The notes under the pieces: model-generated
Told to the model about the DNA's origin: nothing
The model's database searches: none
What the model saw: the letters and a program-made list of their open reading frames with translations, nothing else
Shown: positions 1-10,600 of the stretch, piece after piece
How positions within the stretch are numbered: the first letter of the stretch is position 1
Layout: each line of letters starts with the position of its first letter
Made by a program: the position numbers and the translations under genes
Assembly: GCA_933207985.1 (NCBI GenBank)
Contig: OW240917.1
Span: 121,970,149-122,034,148, forward strand
DNA length: 64,000 nucleotides
Direction: 5' to 3'
Origin: Pelobates cultripes
Lineage: Eukaryota; Chordata; Amphibia; Anura; Pelobatidae

Positions 1-285
1 AGTGTAACACTGAATACGTGTTGACATTACATAACCAATACTTAAATGCATGTCTCAATTTCCTCTCAGGTTGAGCGATGCATCTGGCAAATGCAGATGA
101 CTCTACTGTCCCAGCAATTAGATGATATGTACTGATACTACTAGAGTTAGTAGGAGCAGCGCTCCTATACTTTTTGAATGACCTGAAAATGTTAACGGTT
201 GTATTCGAGTAACTAAGTGTTGTGAGCTAGTTAAAGGTTGAGGTGGCAAGAAATATGTGAATGCCGCCATGGAATCGATTGAGTA

Positions 286-774
286 TAGTTTAATGATTTG
301 ATATGGGTAAGTGAGTTTATTGAAAATGGCCAGAGCCCAGTGTATGAACAGGTGGCATTGGCAGAGAGTGTTGCGTATGCCAGCAATTACATCCTGGAAT
401 GTAGGGGTTTGGTAGTTCATTGTTGTGACAGCCTGGTATGGGTATGTGAACAAAGTAGAGTTTCTTTGATGCTGCCAGACACATCTCTTCCTAATTAACC
501 TTATTGTTGGTGAGGGGGACAGACTGGTAATAATTCCCATGCTGATGATTTGCTAAAAGAGGGTAGGTTCCGTGTCCCTATGGGAAATGTGTCACGGACC
601 CAGTTAACTATGAAATTGGCTGCCACCAGTGTGGCAGGCTGTATTAATCCAGAAATGAGGGACAATAGTGGAGTGAACATGGTTTCCCTATTCTGGTGGG
701 ATAGAAAGTTTAGCGGCATTAACAGGACTGCTCAAGCATGTATCGAATGTAACAGCTCTTACTATGGTAAATGA
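286..774 (+). pseudogene. Unidentified coding-like remnant (possible secreted or envelope-type protein)
   Basis: One reading frame runs from about 286 to a stop at 772-774 and is broken by stops at 496-498 and about 511-513. The two open parts (66 and 74 codons) share the same phase, which suggests one decayed gene rather than chance. The text is rich in Cys and contains several Asn-X-Ser/Thr sites (NVS, NRT, NSS), as in an extracellular or viral envelope glycoprotein. Another open stretch in a different frame (about 985-1115) contains a further N-C-T site. I do not recognise a family. A retroviral-type env remnant is only a guess, prompted partly by the solo LTR 0.9 kb downstream. Chance open frame is the main alternative. 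Confidence 0.25.
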
Positions 775-1699
775 ATGAGCTCCTTTGTTTAAGGTGCATG
801 GTAAAGTTCAGAGGACCAAGGAGAGACTGGAGATTCATATGGAAAAGAGGCATTGTTGCCCAGAAATAATTTTCCCTTTCCCTGATATGCTAGACTTAGT
901 CTGCGGGGAGGCTGAACTGCAATGAAATCAAGTCTAATGTATTTCCAGAAATTAAAATTGGTGTAGGGACCAAAGGTTGATCGAGGCAGCGGAGTTCCAA
1001 ATGATGTACCAGATGCAAAAGACATCTGCTTCAGAGTATGGCATTCTGATCAATAATTGTACTCATGTAGAGAATGTATTACTGACGTACAAGAGGAGCC
1101 TACAGAGAGATTATGAATAGTTTGTTTTTTTTAGATTTACTAAACATTATTTTTTTTAAATTTTTTTATTTCAGATCATTCGCATGGCCCGCTGGAGCCT
1201 AGTTTGCTGATGGGGGACTGTCTGGGCTGTCAGGCAGTCCCCCCAGACTGGGAGCAACACCTATCGCCAGCAAGGGAGTGGCGGCGATCGGGCAAGTAAT
1301 CTACTTATTTGTCGGTTGTACCTAGTATGTCCGCGGTCCTTAAGGAGATACTTGATCAGGAATAAGGCAACAACAATTGCTGTTCTTATTACACAAACCA
1401 ACTGAGACAAAGTCACTTCATTTCTACGTCATACTGCAACTTTAAGGCCCAATTCCACAAACATACTGAAACAAAGCCACTTCATTTCTACCTCTCACCA
1501 AAACTTAGAAATGTAGAAGATACTCCATCAGGATTTTTTTCACCTTTGTTACCACATTATTCATTTACTATAATAATGCTACCATTCTTACCTATAGTTA
1601 ACAACTGTAATATTTTGTAGTTGCAGTTACATGTATTTATTGATATTCTGACTGATAGAATTTTGGTTGGCAAATATTTAAATTGTATACTATATATGT
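775..1699. other. Gene-free interval with a short direct duplication
   Basis: No convincing gene. Positions 1392-1428 and 1456-1492 are near-identical direct repeats (CACAAAC..ACTGA.ACAAAG.CACTTCATTTCTAC), 64 bp apart. A C-rich block at 1180-1320 may be old retroelement sequence but is unclassified. Confidence 0.5.
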
Positions 1700-2317
1700 T
1701 GTAACGGATCGCCTGGCACCCCCCGACTGGGTACCTCTGTTGACGGATGCTCCTAGTACTTTCCGAGGGCTCTAAGCACTCCACTAGACACCATAACCAC
1801 CGTAGACCCCATGAACCGCCACAGCTTGGTTGGGGTCTCGTCGTCTTCCATCCACTCTTCACCCAAGACAAGACTGATAGCCCTGATCTGGGTGAACAAC
1901 ATATCGAAAAATCACCCAGATCAGATCAAGGGTTTAGAAATTTTATGGAAGTCATATTTTTGCCCTGGCGAACCCAGGATTTCATGTCCAAAACAGTTCC
2001 ATAGATTCGCGGCTAAGTGCCGCAGGAGGACCGACCGGGAACCGCAAGGTTTTCATGCCGAAAATAGTTCCAGGGCATTCGCGGCTAAGTCTATTCGCAG
2101 TTTTAGTCCATGCGAACAAGATGGCCACCAACACGTGTTCGAATGTCGAATGGCGGCCACTTCGACTGTTCGGGAGTTCGAAGAACCAATGTTTAAAGTG
2201 ACAATAGGCACAATTAAGGTCTCTCAGCCAAAATAAATTACAGGGGCCATAGTCACAGGGTAAAAGGCTGGCCAGTAGTCCCCTCCAAGACCCAGTGGCA
2301 AAGTTGCTTTCGTCACA
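1700..2317 (+). mobile_element. Solo LTR-like element, 618 bp, 5 bp TSD
   Basis: The element starts TGTAACGGATCGCC and ends TTTCGTCACA, giving TG...CA ends with a 7 bp imperfect inverted terminus (TGTGACG/CGTCACA). It is flanked on both sides by TATGT (1695-1699 and 2318-2322), a 5 bp target duplication. A second, longer copy lies inverted at 23513-24807, also with a 5 bp duplication. Both contain a hairpin of complementary GATCTGGGTGA/TCACCCAGATC arms (here about 1886-1924). TG...CA ends and a 5 bp TSD fit a Ty3/gypsy or retroviral LTR left after recombination. No internal retroelement sequence is attached. Open frames within it are not genes. A non-autonomous DNA transposon is the alternative. 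Confidence 0.7.
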
Positions 2318-3470
2318 TATGTAATGTTTCAATTGTGTGTATATATATATATTGTATATAATGTTTGTTTATTGCAATTTTCTACCCTTTTCTTATAAGT
2401 ATTCTAATCTATTGCAATAACCTACATTTGCACCTTTTCTAGTTTAATAATATCCTTCTTGAAAACCAGAGCCAAAAACTGTCTTCTGGGTGGTAATCAC
2501 AGCCTCCAGGACTTAACCCCCGAGCGACAGGAAAGACGACTTTTGTCCAGGACTGAGCTAGGTAGTCCTGTAATGCTGAGAGCATTGATTAGACACTCTC
2601 AGCCAATGAGCTAAGACATGCATTGCAGGACTAGCTCAGAGCAGATAGCTGCTGGCTTTCATGGAGTAGGTGATGGATGACCCCTGTTAAGTTTTCAAAA
2701 CATGTAAACAGTATTAATATTCTCCCTGCACAGGCACTCCTGGCACCATAACCATTAAAGCAAGTGAACAACCAAGCACCATAACCAATACAGCATACTA
2801 CAGTGTTTTTTTAAGTTTGTTTAAAATGAGTACTAACAGTATCGGGCAGAATACCTGATAATTATATTCAGTACACCTTTAAAGTCTAAAAGGATAATAC
2901 ATAAAGTCTACAGTCTTTATATACAGGAAGAAAATAAACACACACTTTAATATTAAATAAAATGCCAATTCTAAATACAATTTACTGTCTAAAATAACCA
3001 AAGCATAATGTGACAGTGGTCACCATCACCTGGACCTTCAAACAGACTAGTCATGTAGGTTGTTGGACTTTTCTTACGTTTTAGTCACCCTGTACCCATT
3101 ATAGATGCAGGGTGTGTGTAATGTCATTGTTTATAATGTGTGTGTGTGTATACTGTTAAATGTTTTGCCTGCTCTCCTGTACTGCTGAGGATTGCTACCA
3201 ACAAGGTGGATTTTGCAACTAGCCTGTGTAGTGCCCTCTGTTGGTAGCAACATCAATATTCACTACCTGAATAGCAAGGCTAGTCAATTTGCATATTCAG
3301 GTAGATTCGAATATTGCGATTTCTGCAGGCAGGAGAGATGTTTTATATTAATTATTGTCTTTCCCACCCCTTTATGAATATGTAATTATGCTATTATAAG
3401 TTCCTCTATGCTGTCTAATGTGATTTGACTGTTTGTCACAGCAATCTTGTTGTAATAATTATATGGGCTA
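2318..3470. other. Gene-free interval with an old dispersed repeat
   Basis: A short TA tract lies at 2341-2362. About 2485-2790 matches, in diverged form, the blocks near 12690-12835 and 16570-16640; shared words include CTCTCAGCCAATGA and TGCAGGACTAGCTCAG, and this copy ends in CACCATAACCA words. It looks like a dispersed MITE-type family, too eroded for me to fix the ends. Nothing gene-like is visible in the rest. Confidence 0.5.
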
Positions 3471-3472
3471 GT

Positions 3473-3600
3473 CCAGTGGTTCCTAAACTTTTTTGGTTTA
3501 AGGTGCCCTTAATATTTCAGTATTTTTCCAAGGCACCCCAATTCAAAATTTCTAGGTTCTATATCTGTACAGCGTTGCCGCATTTAAGGCGCTATCGTGA
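3473..3600 (+). mobile_element. hAT-type transposon, left end only
   Basis: CAGTGGTTCCTAAACTTTTT at 3473 resembles the terminal inverted repeats of hAT/Charlie-type elements (CAGNGGTTCTCAAACTTTTT type), followed by a typical purine/pyrimidine pattern around GGTGCCC and GGCACCCC. No right end was found before the downstream insertions, so this is a fragment. The adjoining GT-rich minisatellite may be internal to it. Confidence 0.5.
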
Positions 3601-3904
3601 AATGTTCATTGTTGGTGTTTGAAGGGGTGCTTGTATACATTTATTGTGTTTTAATACTGTGGGGTGTTTGTATGTGATGTTTGCGTTTGATTGCAGGGGT
3701 ATGTCTGAATGTAATGTTCACTTTTAAATGTGGATGTACATTTGTGTGAAGTATTTGAGTGAAGGGGTGTGTTTGTATATTGTTTTTGTTTGAATGCAGG
3801 GCTGTGTTTGTGTGTAACATTTGTGTTAGTTTGCAGGAGTGTGCTTGTATGTTGTGCTGGTGTTTGACTGCTTGGATGTATGCACATACATACATACTTA
3901 CACA
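3600..3904 (+). repeat. GT-rich minisatellite, diverged
   Basis: Imperfect units of roughly 30-35 bp built from GTGTTTGTATGT, GTTTGAATGCAGG and similar words. The strand composition flips from GT-rich to CA-rich near 3885 (CACATACATACATACTTACACA). The same words and the same flip recur at 62985-63240, so the two loci are copies of one family. Long Cys/Val or His/Thr open frames across it are artefacts of the repeat. Confidence 0.75.
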
Positions 3905-4280
3905 AATAGATAGCTTGGCACTCTCCTTACCAGGACTTTGAATCCAACTTCCTGGGTGCAATCCAAATGTGTCCAAATTGTATATAGTAGAAATCCAGGA
4001 TGCACACTCTGGTCTTTTTAAAAAAAAGTATAATGTGATTTATTAGAAGTGAATAAACATACAGCAAAAAAAAATTCCAAAAAAAAAAAAAATTCCAAAA
4101 AAAAAATCAAAAAAAAAAAATTTCGACACTGCCAGGTCTTTTTCAAGATTCAATTTTCAATCTTGAAAAAGACTTGCAGGGTCGAAACGTCGATTTTTTG
4201 GCTGTATGTTTATTCACTTCTAATAAATCACATTATACTTTTTTGAAAGACCTGAGTGTGCATCCAGGATTTCTACTATA
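3905..4280. mobile_element. Fold-back element with 14 bp TSD, Penelope-related
   Basis: TACATACTTACACA occurs at 3891-3904 and again at 4281-4294, bracketing this 376 bp insert in a CA-rich tract. Inside, 3980-4150 and 4160-4283 are inverted arms, the left arm swollen by A-rich runs (4060-4120). The centre reads CTTGAAAAAGAC...GTCGAAACGTCGA on the plus strand, recalling the hammerhead-like motifs at 38.1, 40.7 and 43.4 kb, but with core substitutions. It is non-autonomous; its tie to Penelope-like elements is inferred from the motif and the TSD length shared with the 37.2-38.3 kb element. Confidence 0.65.
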
Positions 4281-4339
4281 TACATACTTACACAGATATT
4301 TATGCACATTAACACACAGATGCATATAAATACACAGAC

Positions 4340-5930
4340 ACATAGTTACATAGTTACATAGTTACATAGCTGAAAAGAGACTTGCGTCCATCAAGTTCAG
4401 CCTTCCTCAGAAATGTTGTTGCTGTTGATCCAAAAGAAGGCAAAAAACCTGGTCTGAAGCACTTCCAATTTTGCCACAAACTAGGAAAAAATTCCTTCTT
4501 GACCCCAAAATAGCAGTCAGATGTCTCCTTGGATCAATCAGCTATTACCCCACTAATTAGAAATTATATCCCTGTATGTTATGTTTTTGTAAGTATTTAT
4601 CCAATTTCAGTTTAAACATCTGTATGGACTCTGACAAAACCACCTCTTCAGGCAGAGAATTCCATATCCTTATTGTTCTTACTGTAAAAAACCTTTTCTT
4701 TGCCTTAGATGAAATCTCCTTTCTTCCAGCCTAAATGTGTGACCTCGTGTCCTATGTATAACCCTGTTTATGAATAGATTTCCAAATAAAGGTTTGTACT
4801 GGCCCCGAATATATTTGTATAAAGTTATCATATCCCCTCTCAGGCACCGTTTTTCCAAACGAAACAGATTTAATTTTTGTAACCTTTCTTCATAACTAAA
4901 ATGCTCCATTCCTTTTATCAATTTTGTAGCTCGTCTCTGGACCCTCTCCAGTGCCATGATATCCTTCTTTAGAACAGGCGCCCAAAATTGCACAGCATAT
5001 TCAAGGTGTGGTCTTACCAGCGATTTATAAAGAGGCAAAATTATATTTTCATCCCGAGAATTTATGCCCCTATTAATACATGACAAAATCTTACTGGCCT
5101 TAGCAACTGCAGATTGACATTGCATATTGCTGCCTAATTTGTTGTCTATAACAATGCCCAAATCCTTCTCGTGTGTGGTTATCCCTAATTTACTACCATT
5201 TAGTGTGTAAGTTGCTTGTGCATTCTTAACCCCGAAGTGCATAACTTTGCATTTCTCTATGTTAAATTTCATCTGCCATTTTAGTGCCCAGTCCCCCAAT
5301 CTATCCAAATCTCTCTGCAACAAAGCAATATCCTGCTCACATTTTATTACTTTGCAAAGTTTTGTGTCATCTGCAAACACTGATACATGGCTTTCAATGC
5401 CTATTTCAAGATCATTTATAAATATGTTAAATAGAAGTGGTCCCAAAACAGAACCCTGAGGGACACCACTTACCACTTTTGTCCAGCCTGAAAATTTACC
5501 ATTAATGACAACTCGTTGTACTCTGTCCTTAAGCCAATGTTCTACCCAAGAACAGGAATATTCATCTAGACCAATTTCTTTTAGTTTGAAGACTAACCTA
5601 TTGTGAGGAACTGTATCAAATGCCTTGGCAAAGTCCAAGTAGATCACATCCACTGCAACACCCAGATCTATACTTCTACTTACTTCTTCGTAGAATGCAA
5701 TTAGGTTAGTTTGACATGACCTATGTTTCATAAAACCATGCTGATTATTGCTAATAACAAAGTTCTTCCCAATGAATTCCTGAATATTATCCCTTAATAG
5801 CCCTTCAAATATTTTCCCAGTTACTGAAGTTAAGCTCACAGGTCTATAATTTCCAGGCAAGGATTTTGAACCCTTTTTAAATATAGGAACAACATCTGCC
5901 TTCCTCCAATCCTCCGGTACAACACCTGAA
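4340..5930 (-). mobile_element. CR1-type LINE, 5'-truncated
   Basis: The minus strand carries the 3' two thirds of a CR1 non-LTR retrotransposon. It begins within the reverse transcriptase near 5930, continues through the C-terminal domain, and ends in a short 3' UTR with the 8 bp tail ACATAGTT repeated (4340-4370, plus-strand view). Such short tandem 3' ends replace poly(A) in CR1. It lies inside CA-rich minisatellite sequence on both sides (4281-4340 and 5931-6055). A second CR1 tail of the same kind is at 55803-56008. The missing 5' part is the usual outcome of incomplete target-primed reverse transcription. Confidence 0.88.
4540..5930 (-). pseudogene. CR1 reverse transcriptase, partial ORF
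   Basis: The translated minus strand gives RT motifs in order: DWRKADVVPIFKKG and NYRPVSLTSV (fingers), YLDFAKAFDTVPH (motif A), [20 protein letters not shown] (motif B), VFADDTKLC (motif C, catalytic DD) and the maturase-like tail with YAVQFWAP and LEEERR-type text. The open frame is uninterrupted down to about 4715, where a one-base slip moves the remaining C-terminus (TVRTIRIWNSLPEEVV and onward to a stop near 4560) into another frame. The N-terminal endonuclease is absent. Any in-frame Met upstream of 5930 is encoded by minisatellite, not by the LINE. The copy was probably inactive from the moment of insertion. Confidence 0.88.
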
Positions 5931-6060
5931 ACAAAAACAGGTACACCGAAACATGCACACACATAGATACACACCGACATATACACACAAGCACCCTGAC
6001 ACACACAAACATTGATACATGCCCACACCATGACACAGATACACACTGACATAAAAAAAA
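5931..6060 (-). repeat. CA-rich minisatellite remnant
   Basis: CACACA-rich units such as ATACACACCGACATA continue the tract interrupted by the CR1 insertion; the matching left part is at 4281-4340. It ends in an A run at 6054-6065. No gene. Confidence 0.6.
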
Positions 6061-6422
6061 AAAAATTAAATGTATTAATCTAAAAATTCTCACTATTCAT
6101 ATTTGTGAACGTTTCTGAAAAGACTGTGGGTAAACTAAGACTAAGGGTAAAAAAAATATATTCCGGAGCAAATGCTAGAGAACACAGTGTTTCATCGGCT
6201 AAAGTAACTACATTATTCACTGATTTGGACTGTAGTTTCAATAAATTGGTTTTAATTGGAAACGCTAACATTTAGCATTCAGTAATAGTTGGTTAAGTAG
6301 GCTAAATAATTAAAACATTAACAAAGATATCAACCTTATTGGTGAGAGAGAACCCTTTCCTTCTAATACCACGTATACAGGAGTTCATTTGTACTTTGTA
6401 CTTCAAAAACTATAGGCACACA

Positions 6423-6560
6423 GGGTTATTCAGTTAATTTGAGAATTTCAAAGTGAATTTTAATTTAAGGCCAAACTGGAAGTACAGCAGACTGTCTCCA
6501 GTTCTGCTATTGTTCCCTTGAAGTTGAAATTTACTTTGAATTCCCCTTTAGTGAATAACC
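6423..6560. mobile_element. MITE of the GGGTTATTCAC family
   Basis: GGGTTATTCAGTTAATTTGA at the left mirrors ...CCTTTAGTGAATAACC at the right, forming a 138 bp fold-back unit. Related ends appear near 7805-7848, 22706, 23254, 30545-30590 and 60392, so this is a dispersed non-autonomous DNA transposon family. I could not fix its superfamily. Confidence 0.7.
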
Positions 6561-7094
6561 AAGGTGAACTATTTTCTACAGTCCTTGTTTTCACTCTGGA
6601 GATATATGTATTATATGTTAGAGCTCTATTCTATCTTTCTGCATCTGTGCAGAGGCTATTTAAATGATGTTCTCTCCCACTTCACTAACAGTAAAGACGT
6701 TTAATGCTTCATGGAGAGTGAGGGTTTTGAGGACAATTAACACACTACAGGGATTCTTTGCATGCTACAACAGCAAAAACAAAGTTAACAGATACAGTCC
6801 CAATTATCTTTAGCATTGCTCCCATTCTGACTTTCTGGCTTTACCCATACATACCTTTCTTGCAAAGTTTTCTGCATGGGGAGCTTGTGATATGCTGAAA
6901 GGGCTCCTCTTTACAACTTTTGTGCTAAACTGTTCATACGTTATTAAACCTCATAAGGTAAGATGGTATCTAGGACCTCTAGGCACCATACAATCTTCAC
7001 TGAGATGAAGTTGTTATGGTGCCTGGAGTGTTCCTTTAAGACCTTTGTATATATGTATATTTACAAAGAAGAATGGTGCTCACATTTGTGAATT
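6561..7094. other. Gene-free interval
   Basis: No gene. A hairpin with arms AGGCACCATA/TATGGTGCCT at 6981-7024, followed by GGAGTGTTCCTTTAAG, looks like the end of a TTAA-type MITE related to those at 16833 and 57711. Confidence 0.5.
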
Positions 7095-7628
7095 GAGAAA
7101 ACAGGGGGCTGGCTGCACTCACCTGAATATGCATAAGTAGGGTGCTGCTGGGAGCCAATTTATACAATAAAAACAGAAAATCCAGTGCACTCCATTATCC
7201 CCTAAACAGCAACTTCAATGCTGAAAGATTTAGTCCGTTTTTTTTTAGTTAAAAAAAAAAAAAAAAACCTAGTCCAGGCAAAAAATAATGGGAGTTTAGT
7301 TACATTATATGATCATACATTGCATAAGCCTGCCACAACGTCAATGTACCCCATCCTTGGCAGGTCCTGCACTACCAGCCTAGTGTCTGCTTCATGAGCG
7401 ACTTACCTGGGGGAAAAAATTCCATCTAGAGTTCTCTGCAGTACAAGGCTAAATAGGGTCTTGGGATGAGGCACCTGTGACTGGGAGGGGTGCAAAGCTG
7501 GCTAGACTCCCAAATATATATATATATGAGAAAACAGGGGGCTGGCTGCACTCACCTGAACATGCATAAGTAGGGAGCCAATTTATACAATTAAAACTAC
7601 TTATGCATGGTCAGGTGAGTGCAGTGCA
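7095..7628. repeat. Compound dispersed repeat with direct and inverted copies
   Basis: The block starting GAGAAAACAGGGGGCTGGC recurs at 7095 and 7528 in direct orientation, 433 bp apart. A third, inverted copy of its GCACTCACCTGA...GCATAAG part lies at 7598-7628. An A/T run (7237-7267) and a TA tract (7513-7526) lie between. It looks like a rearranged dispersed repeat without coding capacity. Confidence 0.6.
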
Positions 7629-10600
7629 ATGCTACATAGTTATACTATACAGGCCTATTGACTTTGTAGGAATAAATTCCTCTTTTGGCAAGCCTGTGTG
7701 CCTTGTCTTTATGCTAACACAGACCCGTTCTGAAACATTGCAAAACGTCAATAAATGCATTATTGAGATCGAGAATGTTTCCAGTTTGGCTATTTTGTTC
7801 TTAAATTTGGAATTCACTTAGATTTCTCACTTTAGTAAATAACCCTGCATATGTTTACATAAAATTGGGAAGATTCCATGTGCACTTATTTGCACTAGGA
7901 TGTTGCTAAAAATGTGGAAAACATAGTGAGTGCACAGAGTTAGCAGAAAAACCTGCCAAATGCCGTGCACTCTTTGTACTTTTTCATTCATTCACAAATA
8001 TCCATGCCTTTGTTATTCTGATGTAAGCAGAACCAATTTCCCCTGTGCATTAAAGAGGGATTGGAATTTGATTGAAACATAGATGCATGTATTAAAAGTA
8101 ATGGTCTGTATGCGCTAACGTCAGATAACTGGTTTGCTGATCGATATTAAGTTTCAGCAGATGCTTAACCCCTTTTCCATGTCATCTCGCTCTCCACATA
8201 AATATATTCTTACTCTCCTCTTTTATTATCTAAGTGGTGACGAGACAGTATTGTTCTCAAACATCATTGCGCTCTATTGAATTATTAGGGTTTCTAAGAG
8301 CGCAAAATGTCAATAGCTATGTGATGGAGAACAATGAAAAGTCAATAGTTATGATTCTATTCTCACATTTTGTAATGCTCTTAATAAATAATTCATATAC
8401 TTCATATATTTGACTTTTAAAGTAAAATCTGAGCTTGTATTAAAGAGTTTCTCTAAGTGCAATGATCACTTCAGTGATTTGAAGTTGTCATGGTGCTTGG
8501 AGTCTATATTTGCAGTGTTTAGCTAGAAAACCCTGGAAATACATAATTTAACCACTTTAATGCAGAAAGTGTAACTCTACCATCGGTAATGTCATTATGG
8601 CCAGCCCGGAACAAGCACAAAATGCAGATGACAGGCATAACATGGTGGCACAACTCCCCTGTACCTGACAGAGGAGGATGGGGTTGCCGGGAGAACTTGG
8701 CCTCGGTGATGGAAAGGCTGGAGTAAACCTTAAAGCCTCCCGAGTTTGGCTAATAACATAGACTGTGATAAATTTATGTACCAAGTAGGATCCCATTTTG
8801 CCTTAATTTTCCTTTGCCTATAAATTTAGTTATTCAAGACATTAATTCAGTAAGTTGCTTTAAATATTGCTAGAAGAGTTAAGTTCTTGCTGACTTGATC
8901 TCATATCACTTGACCACACATTACAGAGGTACAGCACAACATGATACCTACTTTAGGAAATAGGAAATGAATATTACTAATGAAATCCATTTTTAAAATT
9001 GTCAGAAACAGACCATAACATGACAGGCCATATTTTGCCAAAATAAAATTTTCCATACCATTAAACCACTAGCCAGAGACCCAAGGTAGGTAGATCCATT
9101 GGCCATCACGGACAATTATAAGATGCTAATGGAAACCTGCACATTGCAAGAATTTTTTTTGCCATATTTCTTATGCTGTAGTTTAGAATCTAGATTCTAG
9201 ATGATTTAAAATAGTCTACACAACTACATATTTTTGGAAATGCAAATGGTTTAACTTGTGGACTTAATGTGTATCATTGGGTTGCTAATCAGACAAGACT
9301 TGTTTCCAATGTTGTCAGTAGCTTTCACTGACAAGTTGGTTATTGCTAAAATGGCTAATCACAAACACTAGTGAGTGGTTCCTCTTTCAGTACTGAGAAA
9401 TCCTACTATTAGTTACTCATAATTCCTGCCTGACGCTAGAAAAGTTGCTCTCTTCTTTGTACTATTGCTAGCTACCAGATATAAATCCTGCTGCTGCTTG
9501 GTGTAAAGAGACAATATCAAGTTAACAATACCAATATATCTATAGAGAGAGCCAATTGTCATTCTCAAACGGAGCTGATTGGTTCTCTTTATTAATAAAA
9601 TGATAAACACGTCTTTCAGCCCATGGGCTGCAGGTTGAAGAGTATTCACATGGGGATCAGGAGAAAGCCAGATTGGGCCTTTAATGTCCAGTTTCCAGGC
9701 ACTAAGGGAATAAGCTGTTTAGTGTCAAAATTGGCCTGAAGATGGCCAGTCTCCTGCCATTTTACTGCCAAAGGGTGATGCCCGATCCCTTTGTCCCATA
9801 ATATGAATGATATTTATTTTTACTTTATTTTCTATGAATTACCTGACAGTCTACACCCCCTCCATCTTTTTTGACATCATTTGATGAAACAAGTGTTTTC
9901 AGGCAGGCAAGGAGCATAGATTTGTGTGCTCTGGCAGGGCTTCTCCTACATCTGAAAAAAGTATACGGAATAAAGAAGTTTGCATTTAAAGTATGAGTTT
10001 GAGGGGCCGTTTTTCTAGCAACATAAAAATAGTAAGCTAATAGTGTTCAGTCTGTCCGGTTAAGCTAACTAAGCAGGTATATCGGTATCAAATCTAAAAC
10101 CTAATCCAACTTACCAATACATGGAGGAGGCTCCCAAGCCATACAATTAAAAAAAAAATTAAAAAAAATGAAAAAAGGCCAGATACACTTTATAACCTGA
10201 AAAAACAAATGCCAAATCGTAAAAGGCAAGTAAACACACAAAGCATGTCACTGTTTAGATTTAACTATAATTACGAGCCCCTTTAAACAATGTCTAATAT
10301 ATACACATCTTATTGTAAAGCATAGGTTTAAAATATGGAAGCAAATATACCTGTCCAACAAATATATGTATTTTTCTTTTTGTGTCTCATTAGTGTATAC
10401 CCTCAATGTGTCCCTATTTAGAAGGAACAGTCCCTATTTTGAACCCAGACTTCCCCTGTTCATTTTGTCTATCCTAATGTCCCTTTTTTTAGGACCTCCA
10501 TATTGTTGCTGTTTCTGAGTGTATAGCAGAGCACCACATCAAAAATCCTCACAGTAAAGGATCTATAAACTAAAATGTGTTTAGAAATCAGTCTGTGTAA

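Noticed and set aside
1811..2236. 141-codon plus-strand open frame
   Set aside because: Lies wholly inside a solo LTR with exact 5 bp duplications; no recognisable protein.
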